This document shows, piece after piece, positions 10,758 through 19,643 of a stretch of 64,000 bases of DNA. Location: contig NZ_VCEJ01000002.1 in NCBI RefSeq assembly GCF_005860805.1, forward strand, positions 604,375 to 668,374. The letters run 5' to 3'. Numbering within the stretch: the first letter of the stretch is position 1; every line of letters begins with the position of its first letter. The DNA is from Dyadobacter luticola (lineage in GTDB: Bacteria > Bacteroidota > Bacteroidia > Cytophagales > Spirosomataceae). Both the position numbers and the translations under genes were made by a program. The notes beneath the pieces were generated by a model that was not told the DNA's origin, ran no database searches, and saw only the letters and a program-made list of their open reading frames with translations.

Positions 10758-12503
10758 ATGTCTGAAAAAGCAAAAGGCCCGGACGCCGCACAACCGGGAA
10801 TATTCAGCCTGCTGACGCCGTATAGGGGATTGATCGTCTTGCTCCTGCTCTGCGCGCTGCTTAGTAACGGGATCAATCTTTGGCTCCCAAAAATCATTGC
10901 CGATGGTATCGATGCCTATACCCACCAGCGTTTCGACCTGCATGCCATCCTCATCAAATTCTCAATTGCGGTCGTGCTGGTCTTCGTTTTTGGTTACATC
11001 CAAAGCATTATCCAGGTTTACGCCTCAGAAAAAGTAGCCCGTGATCTGCGGATGCGGTTGTCGGACAAAATTTCCCGGCAAAGTCATGCTTTTGTTGAAA
11101 AATCAAATCCTTCCAGGCTGCTGACCTATCTTACCGCGGATTCAGATTCTGTAAAACTGTTTGTCTCCCAGGCATTTGTGTCAATGGTATCTTCTGTTTT
11201 TATCATTGTCGGGGCCAGTATTCTTTTGTTGAGTATCAACTGGAAACTGGGGTTGGCTGTCATTGCGATCATCCCCATCATCGGCGGTGCATTCTTTTTA
11301 ACACTGCGAAAAGTGCGGGCGCTTTTCGTGCAGAGCCGGGAGGTGATCGACTGGCTGAACAAGATTATTAACGAAAGTATTCTCGGCGCCGCGCTCATCC
11401 GGGTCGTCAATTCCCAGCAGCTTGAATATGCCAAGTTCCTGGAAGCCAATACAAAAGCAAAAAGTTTTGGGCTCGCTATCCTCAGCCTTTTTGCCGGTCT
11501 GATCCCGATCGTCACCTTCGTCGCCAACTTGTCCATGCTGACGATTCTGGTACTCGGCGGGCATTTTGTGATCGAGGGTACGATGACGCTCGGTAGTTTT
11601 GCAGCATTCAACAGTTACTTATCCCTGCTCATTTTCCCGATTCTCATCATCGGTTTTATGAGCAATGTAATCGCGCAGTCCACCGCCTCATTTCAGCGCA
11701 TTTCCGCCGTTTTAAATGTCCCCGATCCAGTAATTAATCCCGGTCAAAAAACAGAATTAAAAGGTAATATCGACCTTCAAAATGTGTGGGTGAGATATGG
11801 TGAAAAACCGGCGCTGAAAGATGTAAGCATGTCGATCAAAGCAGGTGCAAAAACAGCGATAATTGGCCCCACTGCCGCTGGGAAAACGCAGCTTTTATAT
11901 TTGTTAACCGGCCTCACAACGCCACAGGAAGGTACCCTGGAATTCGATTCAAAACCCATCGATTTTTACGATAGCGAGTCTTTTCACAGTCAGGTTGGAT
12001 TTGTATTTCAGGACAGCATTGTCTTCAATATGAGCATCCGGGAGAACATTGCATTCAGTTCAAAAGTCACCGACGAATTGTTGCAAAAAGCCATTGAAAC
12101 CGCTGAGCTGAATGCTTTCATAGAGAATCTTCCAGACAAATTGGATACCATCGTTTCTGAGCGCGGTTCAAGTCTTTCAGGCGGACAAAAACAGCGGATC
12201 ATGCTGGCTCGGGCACTCGCTATCAATCCGAAAATTCTCCTGCTCGACGATTTTACAGCCCGTGTCGACAGCAATACCGAGAAAAGCATTTTGGCCAATG
12301 TTGAGCGCAATTATCCAGGCATTACATTGATTTCCGTCACCCAGAAAATTTCCGCTATCGAGCATTATGACCAGATTATTGTGCTCATGGAAGGCGAAGT
12401 GATCGGCAGCGGCACGCATCATGAACTGATGGAAACCAGCCCGGAATACGTACAGATTTTTAATTCACAACAAAGCACCAGCAATTATGAATTACGATCT
12501 TAA
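10758..12503 (+). CDS. Heterodimeric ABC exporter, subunit A (degenerate ATP site residues)
   Basis: Type IV ABC exporter half-transporter, 581 residues: an N-terminal six-helix membrane domain (about 25-320), then an ATPase domain. Walker A is GPTAAGKT at 370-377, the signature is an intact LSGGQ at 473-477, and Walker B ends D497-D498, with Asp where the catalytic Glu is expected. The switch-loop His is replaced by Gln (Q529 in SVTQKIS). It therefore supplies a good signature but poor catalytic residues. The next gene overlaps by 17 bases and carries the opposite defects, as in TM287/288- or BmrCD-type heterodimers. Substrate unknown; lipid or drug export is usual. Confidence 0.93.
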   Translation: MSEKAKGPDAAQPGIFSLLTPYRGLIVLLLLCALLSNGINLWLPKIIADGIDAYTHQRFDLHAILIKFSIAVVLVFVFGYIQSIIQVYASEKVARDLRMRLSDKISRQSHAFVEKSNPSRLLTYLTADSDSVKLFVSQAFVSMVSSVFIIVGASILLLSINWKLGLAVIAIIPIIGGAFFLTLRKVRALFVQSREVIDWLNKIINESILGAALIRVVNSQQLEYAKFLEANTKAKSFGLAILSLFAGLIPIVTFVANLSMLTILVLGGHFVIEGTMTLGSFAAFNSYLSLLIFPILIIGFMSNVIAQSTASFQRISAVLNVPDPVINPGQKTELKGNIDLQNVWVRYGEKPALKDVSMSIKAGAKTAIIGPTAAGKTQLLYLLTGLTTPQEGTLEFDSKPIDFYDSESFHSQVGFVFQDSIVFNMSIRENIAFSSKVTDELLQKAIETAELNAFIENLPDKLDTIVSERGSSLSGGQKQRIMLARALAINPKILLLDDFTARVDSNTEKSILANVERNYPGITLISVTQKISAIEHYDQIIVLMEGEVIGSGTHHELMETSPEYVQIFNSQQSTSNYELRS

Positions 12504-14244
12504 CCAGCTTTCGGAGCAGCAGGAAAAAACCTCTACTTACAAGGCGTTGGGCAGGCTGCTGAAACTGATCGCGCATGAGCGGGGGAATCTCATGTTGGCG
12601 ATGGTCGCGATCATTCTCAATACGTGCGTTAACCTGTTTGGGCCGTTTTTGATAGGTCATGCCATCGATAAGTATGTGGTTACCAAACAATTCCATGGCT
12701 TGCTGGTTTTCGGTAGCATTCTGTTGGCGATGTACCTGCTTGGGCTTGTCACCGCTTACAGCCAGACCAAGCTGATGGGCGGGGTAGGGCAGCGGCTGCT
12801 TTTTACCTTGCGTAATGCCATTTTCAGCAAATTACAGGAGCTGCCGATGGCGTTTTTTAATAATAACAAAGCCGGTGACCTGATTTCGAGGGTAAATAAT
12901 GACACGGACAAAATCAATCAGTTTTTTTCGCAGTCCCTCATGCAGTTTATCGGCAGCATTTTTACCATCCTCGGTGCCGGGATTTTTCTGTTGTCGATCA
13001 ACTTGAAACTGGGCGCCGCAACATTGGTACCTGCGGTATTTATGTTGTTTTTCACGATGGTGCTCTCGCCGTGGGTGAAGCGTACCAATGCGGCTAACTT
13101 GAAGAGTACGGGCGGTTTAAGTGCAGAAATCCAGGAAAGCTTGAACAATTTCAAAGTTGTGATCGCATTTAACCGTCGGGATTATTTCAGGGAGCGTTTC
13201 CAGGCAGTGAACCTGGATAACTACAAAACCGCGCTGCGTGCCGGGTTGGCGAATAACCTATTTATGCCGGTCTACACGCTTTTTGCCAACATTGCCCAGC
13301 TTGTGGTGCTCAGTTACGGCATTTACCTGATCAGTACGGGCGAATTCAGTGTCGGCTTGCTGGTGAGTTACCTGGCCTATGCGACCAACTTTTACAATCC
13401 GCTGCGGCAACTTGCGGCACTGTGGGCCAACTTCCAGGTAGCGATGGCCGGCTGGGACCGTATCTCGCACATTCTGACGATGGAAACCAATCTCGTCGAG
13501 CTCCCCGCCACCAAAAATGCGGCCGCCGGATCGTTGCTCGAATTCCGGAATGTGCATTTCAGCTACGATAGCCGCGAAATCCTGCATAACATTAATTTCA
13601 AAATGGAGCGCGGTAAAACCTACGCGCTCATCGGCCCGACGGGCGGCGGAAAAACCACCACTGCGTCGCTCATTGCCCGTTTGTATGATCCAAAAGAAGG
13701 CACAGTTCTACTCGACGGAAAGGACATTCGGGAGTATAGCGCGGAAGAACGCAGCCGCAAGATCGGCTTCATTTTGCAGGAACCCTTCTTGTTTAGCGGC
13801 ACCATCCGCGAAAACATTCTGTATGGAAACGAGCATTTGAAAGATTACTCGTCCGAAAAATTGGAACAACTCATCCAAAGCACCAATCTTGGTGAGATAC
13901 TATCCCTTTTTGAAGACGGTCTGGAAACAAAGGTAACTGCCTCGGGAGACAGCATTAGCCTGGGACAAAAACAGCTCATCGCCTTCATGCGCGCCGTTTT
14001 GCGCAGCCCGGAAGTGTTGATCCTCGACGAAGCTACTGCCAACATTGATACCGTCACGGAAAAATTATTGGGCGATATTTTGAAACAATTACCTGAAACA
14101 ACCACGCAGGTGATCATCGCACATCGGCTCAATACCATCGAGAATGCAGATGAAATTTTCTTTGTCAACTCCGGAGAAGTAAACCGCGCCGGCTCACTGG
14201 ATGACGCGCTCGCCATGTTACTGAAAGACAAGCGGAGTAGCTGA
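12487..14244 (+). CDS. Heterodimeric ABC exporter, subunit B (catalytic ATP site)
   Basis: Partner half-transporter, 585 residues: membrane domain (about 45-330) followed by an ATPase domain. Walker A GPTGGGKT is at 383-390, Walker B ends D514-E515 with the catalytic Glu present, and the switch His is present (H546 in IIAHRLNTI). The signature is degenerate: ISLGQ at 490-494 instead of LSGGQ. In a head-to-tail dimer its Walker motifs pair with subunit A's intact LSGGQ to form one working site, while the other site is dead or slow. The start ATG lies inside the end of subunit A, which points to coupled translation and fixed stoichiometry. Confidence 0.94.
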   Translation: MNYDLNQLSEQQEKTSTYKALGRLLKLIAHERGNLMLAMVAIILNTCVNLFGPFLIGHAIDKYVVTKQFHGLLVFGSILLAMYLLGLVTAYSQTKLMGGVGQRLLFTLRNAIFSKLQELPMAFFNNNKAGDLISRVNNDTDKINQFFSQSLMQFIGSIFTILGAGIFLLSINLKLGAATLVPAVFMLFFTMVLSPWVKRTNAANLKSTGGLSAEIQESLNNFKVVIAFNRRDYFRERFQAVNLDNYKTALRAGLANNLFMPVYTLFANIAQLVVLSYGIYLISTGEFSVGLLVSYLAYATNFYNPLRQLAALWANFQVAMAGWDRISHILTMETNLVELPATKNAAAGSLLEFRNVHFSYDSREILHNINFKMERGKTYALIGPTGGGKTTTASLIARLYDPKEGTVLLDGKDIREYSAEERSRKIGFILQEPFLFSGTIRENILYGNEHLKDYSSEKLEQLIQSTNLGEILSLFEDGLETKVTASGDSISLGQKQLIAFMRAVLRSPEVLILDEATANIDTVTEKLLGDILKQLPETTTQVIIAHRLNTIENADEIFFVNSGEVNRAGSLDDALAMLLKDKRSS

Positions 14245-14270
14245 TTTTCTTTTTGGTTTCTGTTAAAACA

Positions 14271-14302
14271 AAAAATGTCTGTCGTTTCCGGCAGACATTT
14301 TT
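14271..14302. terminator. Hairpin terminator after the ABC exporter
   Basis: Arms AAAAATGTCTG (14271-14281) and CAGACATTTTT (14292-14302); the stem extends inward by three pairs to a TTTC loop. It separates convergent genes. Confidence 0.85.
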
Positions 14303-14317
14303 ATTCAAAACCTTTAA

Positions 14318-15124
14318 CTATTGCGCTGGTTCCGGTTCAAGAAGCTGTACCTCAACATGCAATGATTTCAATGTGGCATTCCCGAACTGGGTCACCATCG
14401 CCACATCTGCGGCATCACGGCCGTGGGCAATTTCGATGCGGTAACCTTCGGTATGTTCCTGTACGGCGTCAAACGCGTACCACTCGCCGCCGATATATAC
14501 CTCAAACCACGCATGCAAATCCATTTCCTGCAACTTGTCAAGATACCCGACCGTCATCCGCGCAGGGATGCTGAGGCTCCGGCAAAGCGCGAGCGCCAAG
14601 TGGGTAAAGTCGCGGCATACGCCGATTCGGTTGCGGGCCAGGTTCAGCGCCGTAGTCGTCGAATCCGTAACGCCATATTGATATTTCACATTGTTATGGA
14701 TCCACTTCCGGATTTCTTCCACCTGATCGTAGCCAGGAACGAAGTTTCCGGCTATTTCCATCGCCAACTTGCCAATTTCCGGCAAATCAGACTCACAGTA
14801 GCGGCTTGGCAGAATGTACATCATTACTTCGTCGGGCAAATCGCCGACAAGCATATAGGAGGGCGGAGGCGTCGGGATCGGTTTGGTAATGTTCACCTGC
14901 GCCTGCACTTGCGTTGAGATCGTCACCTGTCCCACGGGCAGCACAAAGCGCTGGCACGGGTTTCCATAAACGTCGGTATATTCCGAAAAAGGCACCGACG
15001 GGCTCACCTCAAAACCTTCCTGGATCACAGATTGGCCGTCCTGGCGACGTGGGCGGAGCATGGTTGTCACATTGGTAGGCGCGTAAACATCATAAATGAT
15101 TACGCTTTTGCCCTGCATTTTCAT
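14318..15124 (-). CDS. Transglutaminase-like superfamily protein
   Basis: Papain-like transglutaminase-core protein of 268 residues. The catalytic triad is visible: Cys in RIGVCRDFTHLA, His in DLHAWFEVY and Asp in WYAFDAV. The N-terminal 100 residues contain a beta-rich region (PCQRFVLPVGQVTISTQVQAQV) as in bacterial transglutaminase_N/core proteins. No signal peptide, so it is predicted cytoplasmic; bacterial members act as proteases, amidases or cross-linkers, and the substrate is unknown. Translation could also start at the second Met (15118). It stands alone, followed by a shared terminator. Confidence 0.9.
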   Translation of the reverse strand: MKMQGKSVIIYDVYAPTNVTTMLRPRRQDGQSVIQEGFEVSPSVPFSEYTDVYGNPCQRFVLPVGQVTISTQVQAQVNITKPIPTPPPSYMLVGDLPDEVMMYILPSRYCESDLPEIGKLAMEIAGNFVPGYDQVEEIRKWIHNNVKYQYGVTDSTTTALNLARNRIGVCRDFTHLALALCRSLSIPARMTVGYLDKLQEMDLHAWFEVYIGGEWYAFDAVQEHTEGYRIEIAHGRDAADVAMVTQFGNATLKSLHVEVQLLEPEPAQ

Positions 15125-15184
15125 AGAATTCGCTTGATTTTAGTATACCTCACTCGCTATAAATCCTATGCCATTTGCCGGTTC

Positions 15185-15370
15185 TCAGAGCGGAACCAGC
15201 TCATCTTCCGCGAATTCTCCTTCTACTTCCTCGTTTTCTTCATTTTTATACTTCACCTTCACCCGGCCGCCATCTCCTGACCCACCGACCGAATATTCCA
15301 CCACGCTCATTCCTGTGGTTCCATTCTTTTCCTTCACCCAATCCCCAGCCTTAAATTTTTGCTCGTCCAT
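15185..15370 (-). CDS. Small DUF2158-like protein (61 aa)
   Basis: Sixty-one residues beginning MDEQKFKAGDWVKEKNGTTG, with the pattern FKxGDxVxxKxGxxxMxVVEY that recalls DUF2158 (YodC-like) small proteins: a short SH3-like barrel of unknown function. The middle is Gly-rich (VGGSGDGG) and the C-terminal third is acidic (EENEEVEGEFAEDELVP), which could make it a nucleic-acid mimic or a partner-binding tail. It sits about 60 bases upstream of the transglutaminase gene in the same direction. Seen: an intact frame with reasonable composition; the family match is by eye. Confidence 0.55.
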   Translation of the reverse strand: MDEQKFKAGDWVKEKNGTTGMSVVEYSVGGSGDGGRVKVKYKNEENEEVEGEFAEDELVPL

Positions 15371-15471
15371 TGTTTTGTTCGTTTGATTGAGCAGGTTGAC
15401 TGGAAAAAATTATTCCAGCCGGGTAGCGGCTGGAATGAGTAATAAACATATCGTAAGTGGAATTTGCAACT

Positions 15472-15801
15472 TTAATGTGTTCCGATCAGAACCTGTGGGG
15501 GCTGATCAGCAGTAGAAGAGGTCATGATACCTGCTCGCCACTCGAAAAGTGGTTCTTCCAGTTTTGTGAAATTATCGTCTGTAATAAAGACCAGATTTTT
15601 GCCTTCAAATTCACGGATAAATTCTGCAAACAATGCTCCTGCGTCAGCTCTGAATTCACGATCAGATTTGAGTAGCTCGGTTGGATAAATATTTGCCAAA
15701 AAAACATCACTGGTTTCGCCGTAGCCTAATTTAATAGTCGCCTGGCTGAATTTTGCCGAAAGTCCTGTTAAACTGGATAGTAAATGTGTGATCGGATTCA
15801 T
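15472..15801 (-). CDS. Hypothetical protein (109 aa) overlapping a HEPN-like gene
   Basis: Not recognised. Soluble 109-residue protein with a hydrophobic N-terminal stretch (THLLSSLTGLSAKFSQATI) and a mixed alpha/beta pattern (DVFLANIYPTELL, KNLVFITDDNFTKLEEPLFEW). Its ATG overlaps the stop of the upstream gene by 4 bases (15798-15801), so the two are translationally coupled. The pair is A+T-richer than the flanks. A toxin-antitoxin or similar two-component module is possible; no nucleotidyltransferase motif (GSxxxxxD...D) is present, so it is not the usual MNT partner of a HEPN protein. Confidence 0.6.
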   Translation of the reverse strand: MNPITHLLSSLTGLSAKFSQATIKLGYGETSDVFLANIYPTELLKSDREFRADAGALFAEFIREFEGKNLVFITDDNFTKLEEPLFEWRAGIMTSSTADQPPQVLIGTH

Positions 15802-16217
15802 ATACTCAATTTATAAATATTTTCCAGACAGTTAACAATTTCGAAAGCAGATTCTTGCGCCCGCCTGCTTGTTACTTCATCAATGAGGTCCGGAGTATAA
15901 TCGGCAACTTCTCTTATTTGTTTCAAATCCGATAGGGCAGTGTTTATATCAACGGAAAGCGCAATGTTATCCCTGTAAAGTTTGCCGACTAGCTCTGACA
16001 TCAGGGAATTGATCAAAAGTAAATGCGTACTCGCAGAATTGTTCTTCAAACTTTGGTCAATAACCCTCTTTGATTTCAGCTTGTAAAGCAGCTCTTTAAT
16101 ATACTGCAAACATCCATAATAAGAGCAATGAACGCTGCTATTCCATTTTGCGTGGTCGATCAGTATTTGCGCAGACTCGAAATTTTCCTTGTATTTAACT
16201 AGTAATGTTGTAGCCAT
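15798..16217 (-). CDS. HEPN-domain-like protein (139 aa)
   Basis: All-helical 139-residue protein with the layout of HEPN domains: a first helix, then a tyrosine-rich second helix (SSVHCSYYGCLQYIKELLYKL, residues 27-47, cf. AAINRAYYA in HEPN), and a C-terminal helix after IREVADYTPDLIDEVTSRRAQ resembling the R..ADY region of the family. The Rx4-6H motif that makes HEPN proteins RNases is not evident, so activity is doubtful. First gene of a two-gene unit; the second starts within its stop codon. HEPN proteins are common in toxin-antitoxin and defence modules; assignment is by pattern only. Confidence 0.6.
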   Translation of the reverse strand: MATTLLVKYKENFESAQILIDHAKWNSSVHCSYYGCLQYIKELLYKLKSKRVIDQSLKNNSASTHLLLINSLMSELVGKLYRDNIALSVDINTALSDLKQIREVADYTPDLIDEVTSRRAQESAFEIVNCLENIYKLSI

Positions 16218-16283
16218 TTAAGTGTGTGAGAAGGTTTGCTATATCCGGCAAACCTAAAAAAAGCCGGCCTTCAAAGCAAACTG

Positions 16284-18491
16284 TCACGGCAGCCCAAATG
16301 CCATGATAAACCCGGAAGGATTCTCCTTCGTCCCGCCGACCGAAAGTGCCACGAACTGCTTGCCGCCACTCATATAGGTGCAAGCCGTAGCATTGGCGAC
16401 GCCCGGCAATGCTGTTTTCCAAAGCAGCTTACCCGTTTTTTTGTCAAAGGCCCGGAGTTGTTTATCATTGGTCCCGCTGATGAAAACAAGGCCGCCGGCT
16501 GTGACGATCGGGCCGGCAGAACCTTCCTGACCTGTTTCAGGGCCGTCTTTAAGTTGACGTTTTTCATCATTACCCAGCGGGATCTGCCACTCGTATTCGC
16601 CGGTCGATAGATTTACGGCGCTTAATGATCCCCACGGCGGGCGCAATGCCGGGTTTCCATCGGGGTCGCGGAAGTGGCCGTAGGCCGTCAGGTTCAGGTA
16701 TTTGTCTGCGCCTTTTTTCGTTTTACCTGTTTCAAATTTCGTTACCGCATCGCTGCTCTGCTGTTCACGCTCATATAAAAACGCGATGATCGCCTTTTCT
16801 TTTCCTTTTACAACGCTGGCAAATGCAGGCATTTTTCCGCCGCCTTTTTTGATTTTATCCAAAGCCGCCTCACGCGTCATCCGGTTGCGCAAGCCAACCA
16901 GCGAAGGGTATGTAGGCTCATCGCCATTTTTATCTTTCCCGTGACAAGCCACGCAATAAGTCATGTAGAGCGATTTTCCTTGCTGAAAAACCGACATATT
17001 CTTTGATTCCTCTTCCGGATCCACCTTTTTCATTGATTCGATCTCAGGAGAATCATTTGATTTAACAAACAAAACACTGGAAGTCGGATCAATCGCCGCG
17101 CCGCCCCACTCAGCGCCGCCGCGTGAACCAGGCAACATCAATGTTCCCTTCAAGTCCGGCGGTGTGAAAAGTCCCTCATACCGCATCGAGCGAAACTTCT
17201 TCACGATCGTATCATGCCCTGCATCGGTATAATGTGTGAGGTCTGTCTCGGTCATAATTTGTCTGGCAAAAGGCTTAGGCTTCGATGGAAAAGGCTGCGT
17301 AGGCCAGGATTCTTCGCCAGGGATGGTCGACTTTGGTACTGCCCGCTCCTCGATCGGAAAAAGCGGCTCGCCCGTTTCCCGGTTAAAGACAAAAATGAAA
17401 CCGTGCTTGCTCACCTGTGCCACTGCATCCACCTTCTTATGGTCTTTTTCAACCGTCACCAGATTAGGCGGACAGGGGAGGTCGTAATCCCACAGATCAT
17501 GATGCACAGTCTGAAAATGCCAGATATGTTTGCCCGTCGCCGCATCCAGGGCTACCACGCTGTTTCCATACAAATTCTGTCCTTTCCGGTCAGTACCATA
17601 ATAGTCGTAAGTCGGAGAGCCCGTCGCCAGGAAAACCATTCCGCGTTTCAAATCCACGCTCATACCACCCCAATCATTCGCGCCGCCCGCATATTTATAC
17701 GCCTCTTTCGGCCAGGTTTCGTAGCCCGCCTCGCCTGGGAGAGGGATCGTGTGAAATGTCCAGACCAGCTTGCCTGTCTTACAGTTGTAAGCCCGGATAT
17801 AACCCGGCTGCGCGCCGTAAAGCTCTGACACCTCCGCGCCCATGATCAGCAGATCTTTATAAACAATCCCCGGAGAAGTTGGGATCACCGAAATCGCCGC
17901 CGGGTCGTCCCTTAACCCCACATTCATGCTCACTTTTCCGTCTTTTCCGAAAGTTGGGATCGGTTTTCCGGTTTTAATGTCGAGCGCAAAAAGGTTATCC
18001 CCACCCGTCACCAGGATCCGCTTATTTTTAGCATTCGCCTTTTCCCCTTCTTCCCAATAAGTCACCCCACGACTCACGCCGCCGCCTTCCGCACCGAAAA
18101 ACGGATCAAATTCCCATATTTTCTCTCCGGTCGTAGCATTCACCGCATATACCCAATGTTTGGCGGAAGTGGCGTACATCACGCCGTCGACAATGATCGG
18201 GTTACATTCGCTGCTGCCCGGGCGGCCGCCATCTTTCATATCCTTCAATGCAAATGTCCAGACTGGTTTCAGCTGGGTAACATTGCCCGTATTGATCTGG
18301 TCGAGCGGGGAGTAGCTGGTGCTGTACGGGTCGGCTTTGTAGACGCTCCACGTACGGTCATCGTCTTTTGCAGACTGATAAGCCACAAAAAAAACGAAAG
18401 AAAAACTGGCGATCAGGAGGCCGGAAAGCGAATTGAAAATGCGGAAGTTGAATTTTTTCATGCCGGTGATAAAAGGCAGCAAAGGCTTCAT
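16284..18491 (-). CDS. PQQ-dependent dehydrogenase with fused cytochrome c domain
   Basis: Periplasmic quinoprotein that oxidises an alcohol, aldose or related sugar and passes electrons to its own haem. 735 residues: signal anchor (LSGLLIASFSFVFFVAYQS), an eight-bladed propeller with repeated AxxxxTGKxxWxF units (ALDAATGKHIWHFQT, NCKTGKLVWTF), and a cytochrome c inserted near the C-terminus, with haem motif C513-V-A-C516-H517 and a downstream KMPAF Met ligand, before the last blades. This order matches membrane-associated glucose-dehydrogenase-like PQQ enzymes of Bacteroidota. The ATG overlaps the DUF4380 stop by 4 bases; an internal Met at 18461 gives a tidier signal peptide. No PQQ synthesis genes lie in the window. 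Confidence 0.9.
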   Translation of the reverse strand: MKPLLPFITGMKKFNFRIFNSLSGLLIASFSFVFFVAYQSAKDDDRTWSVYKADPYSTSYSPLDQINTGNVTQLKPVWTFALKDMKDGGRPGSSECNPIIVDGVMYATSAKHWVYAVNATTGEKIWEFDPFFGAEGGGVSRGVTYWEEGEKANAKNKRILVTGGDNLFALDIKTGKPIPTFGKDGKVSMNVGLRDDPAAISVIPTSPGIVYKDLLIMGAEVSELYGAQPGYIRAYNCKTGKLVWTFHTIPLPGEAGYETWPKEAYKYAGGANDWGGMSVDLKRGMVFLATGSPTYDYYGTDRKGQNLYGNSVVALDAATGKHIWHFQTVHHDLWDYDLPCPPNLVTVEKDHKKVDAVAQVSKHGFIFVFNRETGEPLFPIEERAVPKSTIPGEESWPTQPFPSKPKPFARQIMTETDLTHYTDAGHDTIVKKFRSMRYEGLFTPPDLKGTLMLPGSRGGAEWGGAAIDPTSSVLFVKSNDSPEIESMKKVDPEEESKNMSVFQQGKSLYMTYCVACHGKDKNGDEPTYPSLVGLRNRMTREAALDKIKKGGGKMPAFASVVKGKEKAIIAFLYEREQQSSDAVTKFETGKTKKGADKYLNLTAYGHFRDPDGNPALRPPWGSLSAVNLSTGEYEWQIPLGNDEKRQLKDGPETGQEGSAGPIVTAGGLVFISGTNDKQLRAFDKKTGKLLWKTALPGVANATACTYMSGGKQFVALSVGGTKENPSGFIMAFGLP

Positions 18492-19450
18492 TTTACTAAT
18501 GTTCTAACATAGTCGACCAGCGGTTTTCCGCCGGCTTGGACCGGTATATTTGCAGGTAATTTTCGCAAAAACCAGCGCGTGACCCACACAGAAGAAGCAT
18601 TCGGCGCAAGTTCTGAATAAGGCCCCTGATGCTCAATTTCCACATATCCGGGATTGGTGTCGCTTACTTCGCTGGCAAAAAGCTCGACTTCGCCTTCTTT
18701 CGGGGCAGTTTGTTCGAGGGATATATCCGGAAATTTTTTGACCAGAATTACATCACCGTTTACCTGCGCCAGCCATCCTTCGGAGCCGTCGGCATAAATC
18801 TGCCGGTCGCCTTTCAGAGGCAACTTGTCTTTTTGATATGAATAATAAAAAATCCCGTCTTGAATCTCGGTAGACGACATTAAGCCGCCCCGCGCGGAAT
18901 CTTTTCCTACCGGAAAAAACGCAAGGCCATTCGTTTTCACCCGGGTAACCTCCCAGGGCGCGACTTTCTGAGGTTTACGGGAGTGATTGGTAATAATAAA
19001 TTTCAAAACAAAAGACCCGCTTTTCGCATCCGCCGAAATTTCCTTGGTAACAACCAATCCCGTCTTAGAATCTTTCTGACTGATCATTTTAACAACATCA
19101 CCTACCATAGAAGCAGTGTAAGGCTTATTGTCAATCTCAGCCGAAGGCGGCCAATTCCAGTCACTTTGCGGACTAAACCAAAAAGTCGATCCCCAGTTGA
19201 AATTGTTAATGGTGCTGTCAGTCAAAAAATCCTCTCCACTTAAAATCAAATTCGAGATTCTGCCCCCTTTTGAAGGGTCAATGCGCATCACCTGGTCCCC
19301 AAGGCTTATTTCGAATTTTCCCTCTTTTTGGATTGGGAAAGTTGTTTTTGACTTCTGGGCAAGGAGGTCTTGCCTGGAAGTTAAAAGCAACATTAAGGTG
19401 GTTAAATGTATTAGCGTTATGCGGCTCACTTGGACTGTTGTTTTGCTCAA
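18488..19450 (-). CDS. DUF4380-domain exported protein
   Basis: 320 residues, with a signal peptide (IHLTTLMLLLTSRQDLLAQ) and a single beta-sandwich domain of the DUF4380 type, recognisable from the opening VMRIDPSKGGRISNLILSG and WGSTFWFSPQSDWNWPP, which resemble galactose-mutarotase-like folds. Mutarotase-type proteins bind or epimerise sugars; being coupled (4-base overlap) to a PQQ sugar-dehydrogenase-like gene, a role in presenting the right anomer to that enzyme is a reasonable inference. It lies downstream of SusD, separated by a REP-like hairpin. Confidence 0.85.
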   Translation of the reverse strand: MSKTTVQVSRITLIHLTTLMLLLTSRQDLLAQKSKTTFPIQKEGKFEISLGDQVMRIDPSKGGRISNLILSGEDFLTDSTINNFNWGSTFWFSPQSDWNWPPSAEIDNKPYTASMVGDVVKMISQKDSKTGLVVTKEISADAKSGSFVLKFIITNHSRKPQKVAPWEVTRVKTNGLAFFPVGKDSARGGLMSSTEIQDGIFYYSYQKDKLPLKGDRQIYADGSEGWLAQVNGDVILVKKFPDISLEQTAPKEGEVELFASEVSDTNPGYVEIEHQGPYSELAPNASSVWVTRWFLRKLPANIPVQAGGKPLVDYVRTLVK

Positions 19451-19492
19451 CTTTGCTATGATAATTTAAATAATATATGTAATGCGCTTTCG

Positions 19493-19593
19493 TGTCATGC
19501 TGAGCGGAGTCGAAGCACGTTACTGGCTGGGAACATTGCAAAAAGGGCGTTGTGCCTAGCCAGTAGCGTGCTTCGACTCCGCTCAGGGTGACA
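19493..19593. repeat. REP-like long inverted repeat, copy 1
   Basis: Arms at 19493-19519 and 19567-19593 (27 bases, two mismatches), sharing the core CTGAGCGGAGTCGAAGCACG; pairing continues inward through ACTGGCT/AGCCAGT, giving a stem of nearly 40 bp and a loop containing ACATTGCAAAAAG. A second copy with the same arms and loop lies at 45328-45426. Here it is between susD and the DUF4380 gene in one transcription unit. Confidence 0.9.
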
Positions 19594-19643
19594 AGGGTTG
19601 GTAAGCTCAGGCTGACAAAAAGACTAAACTTCAACCCTTTTTC

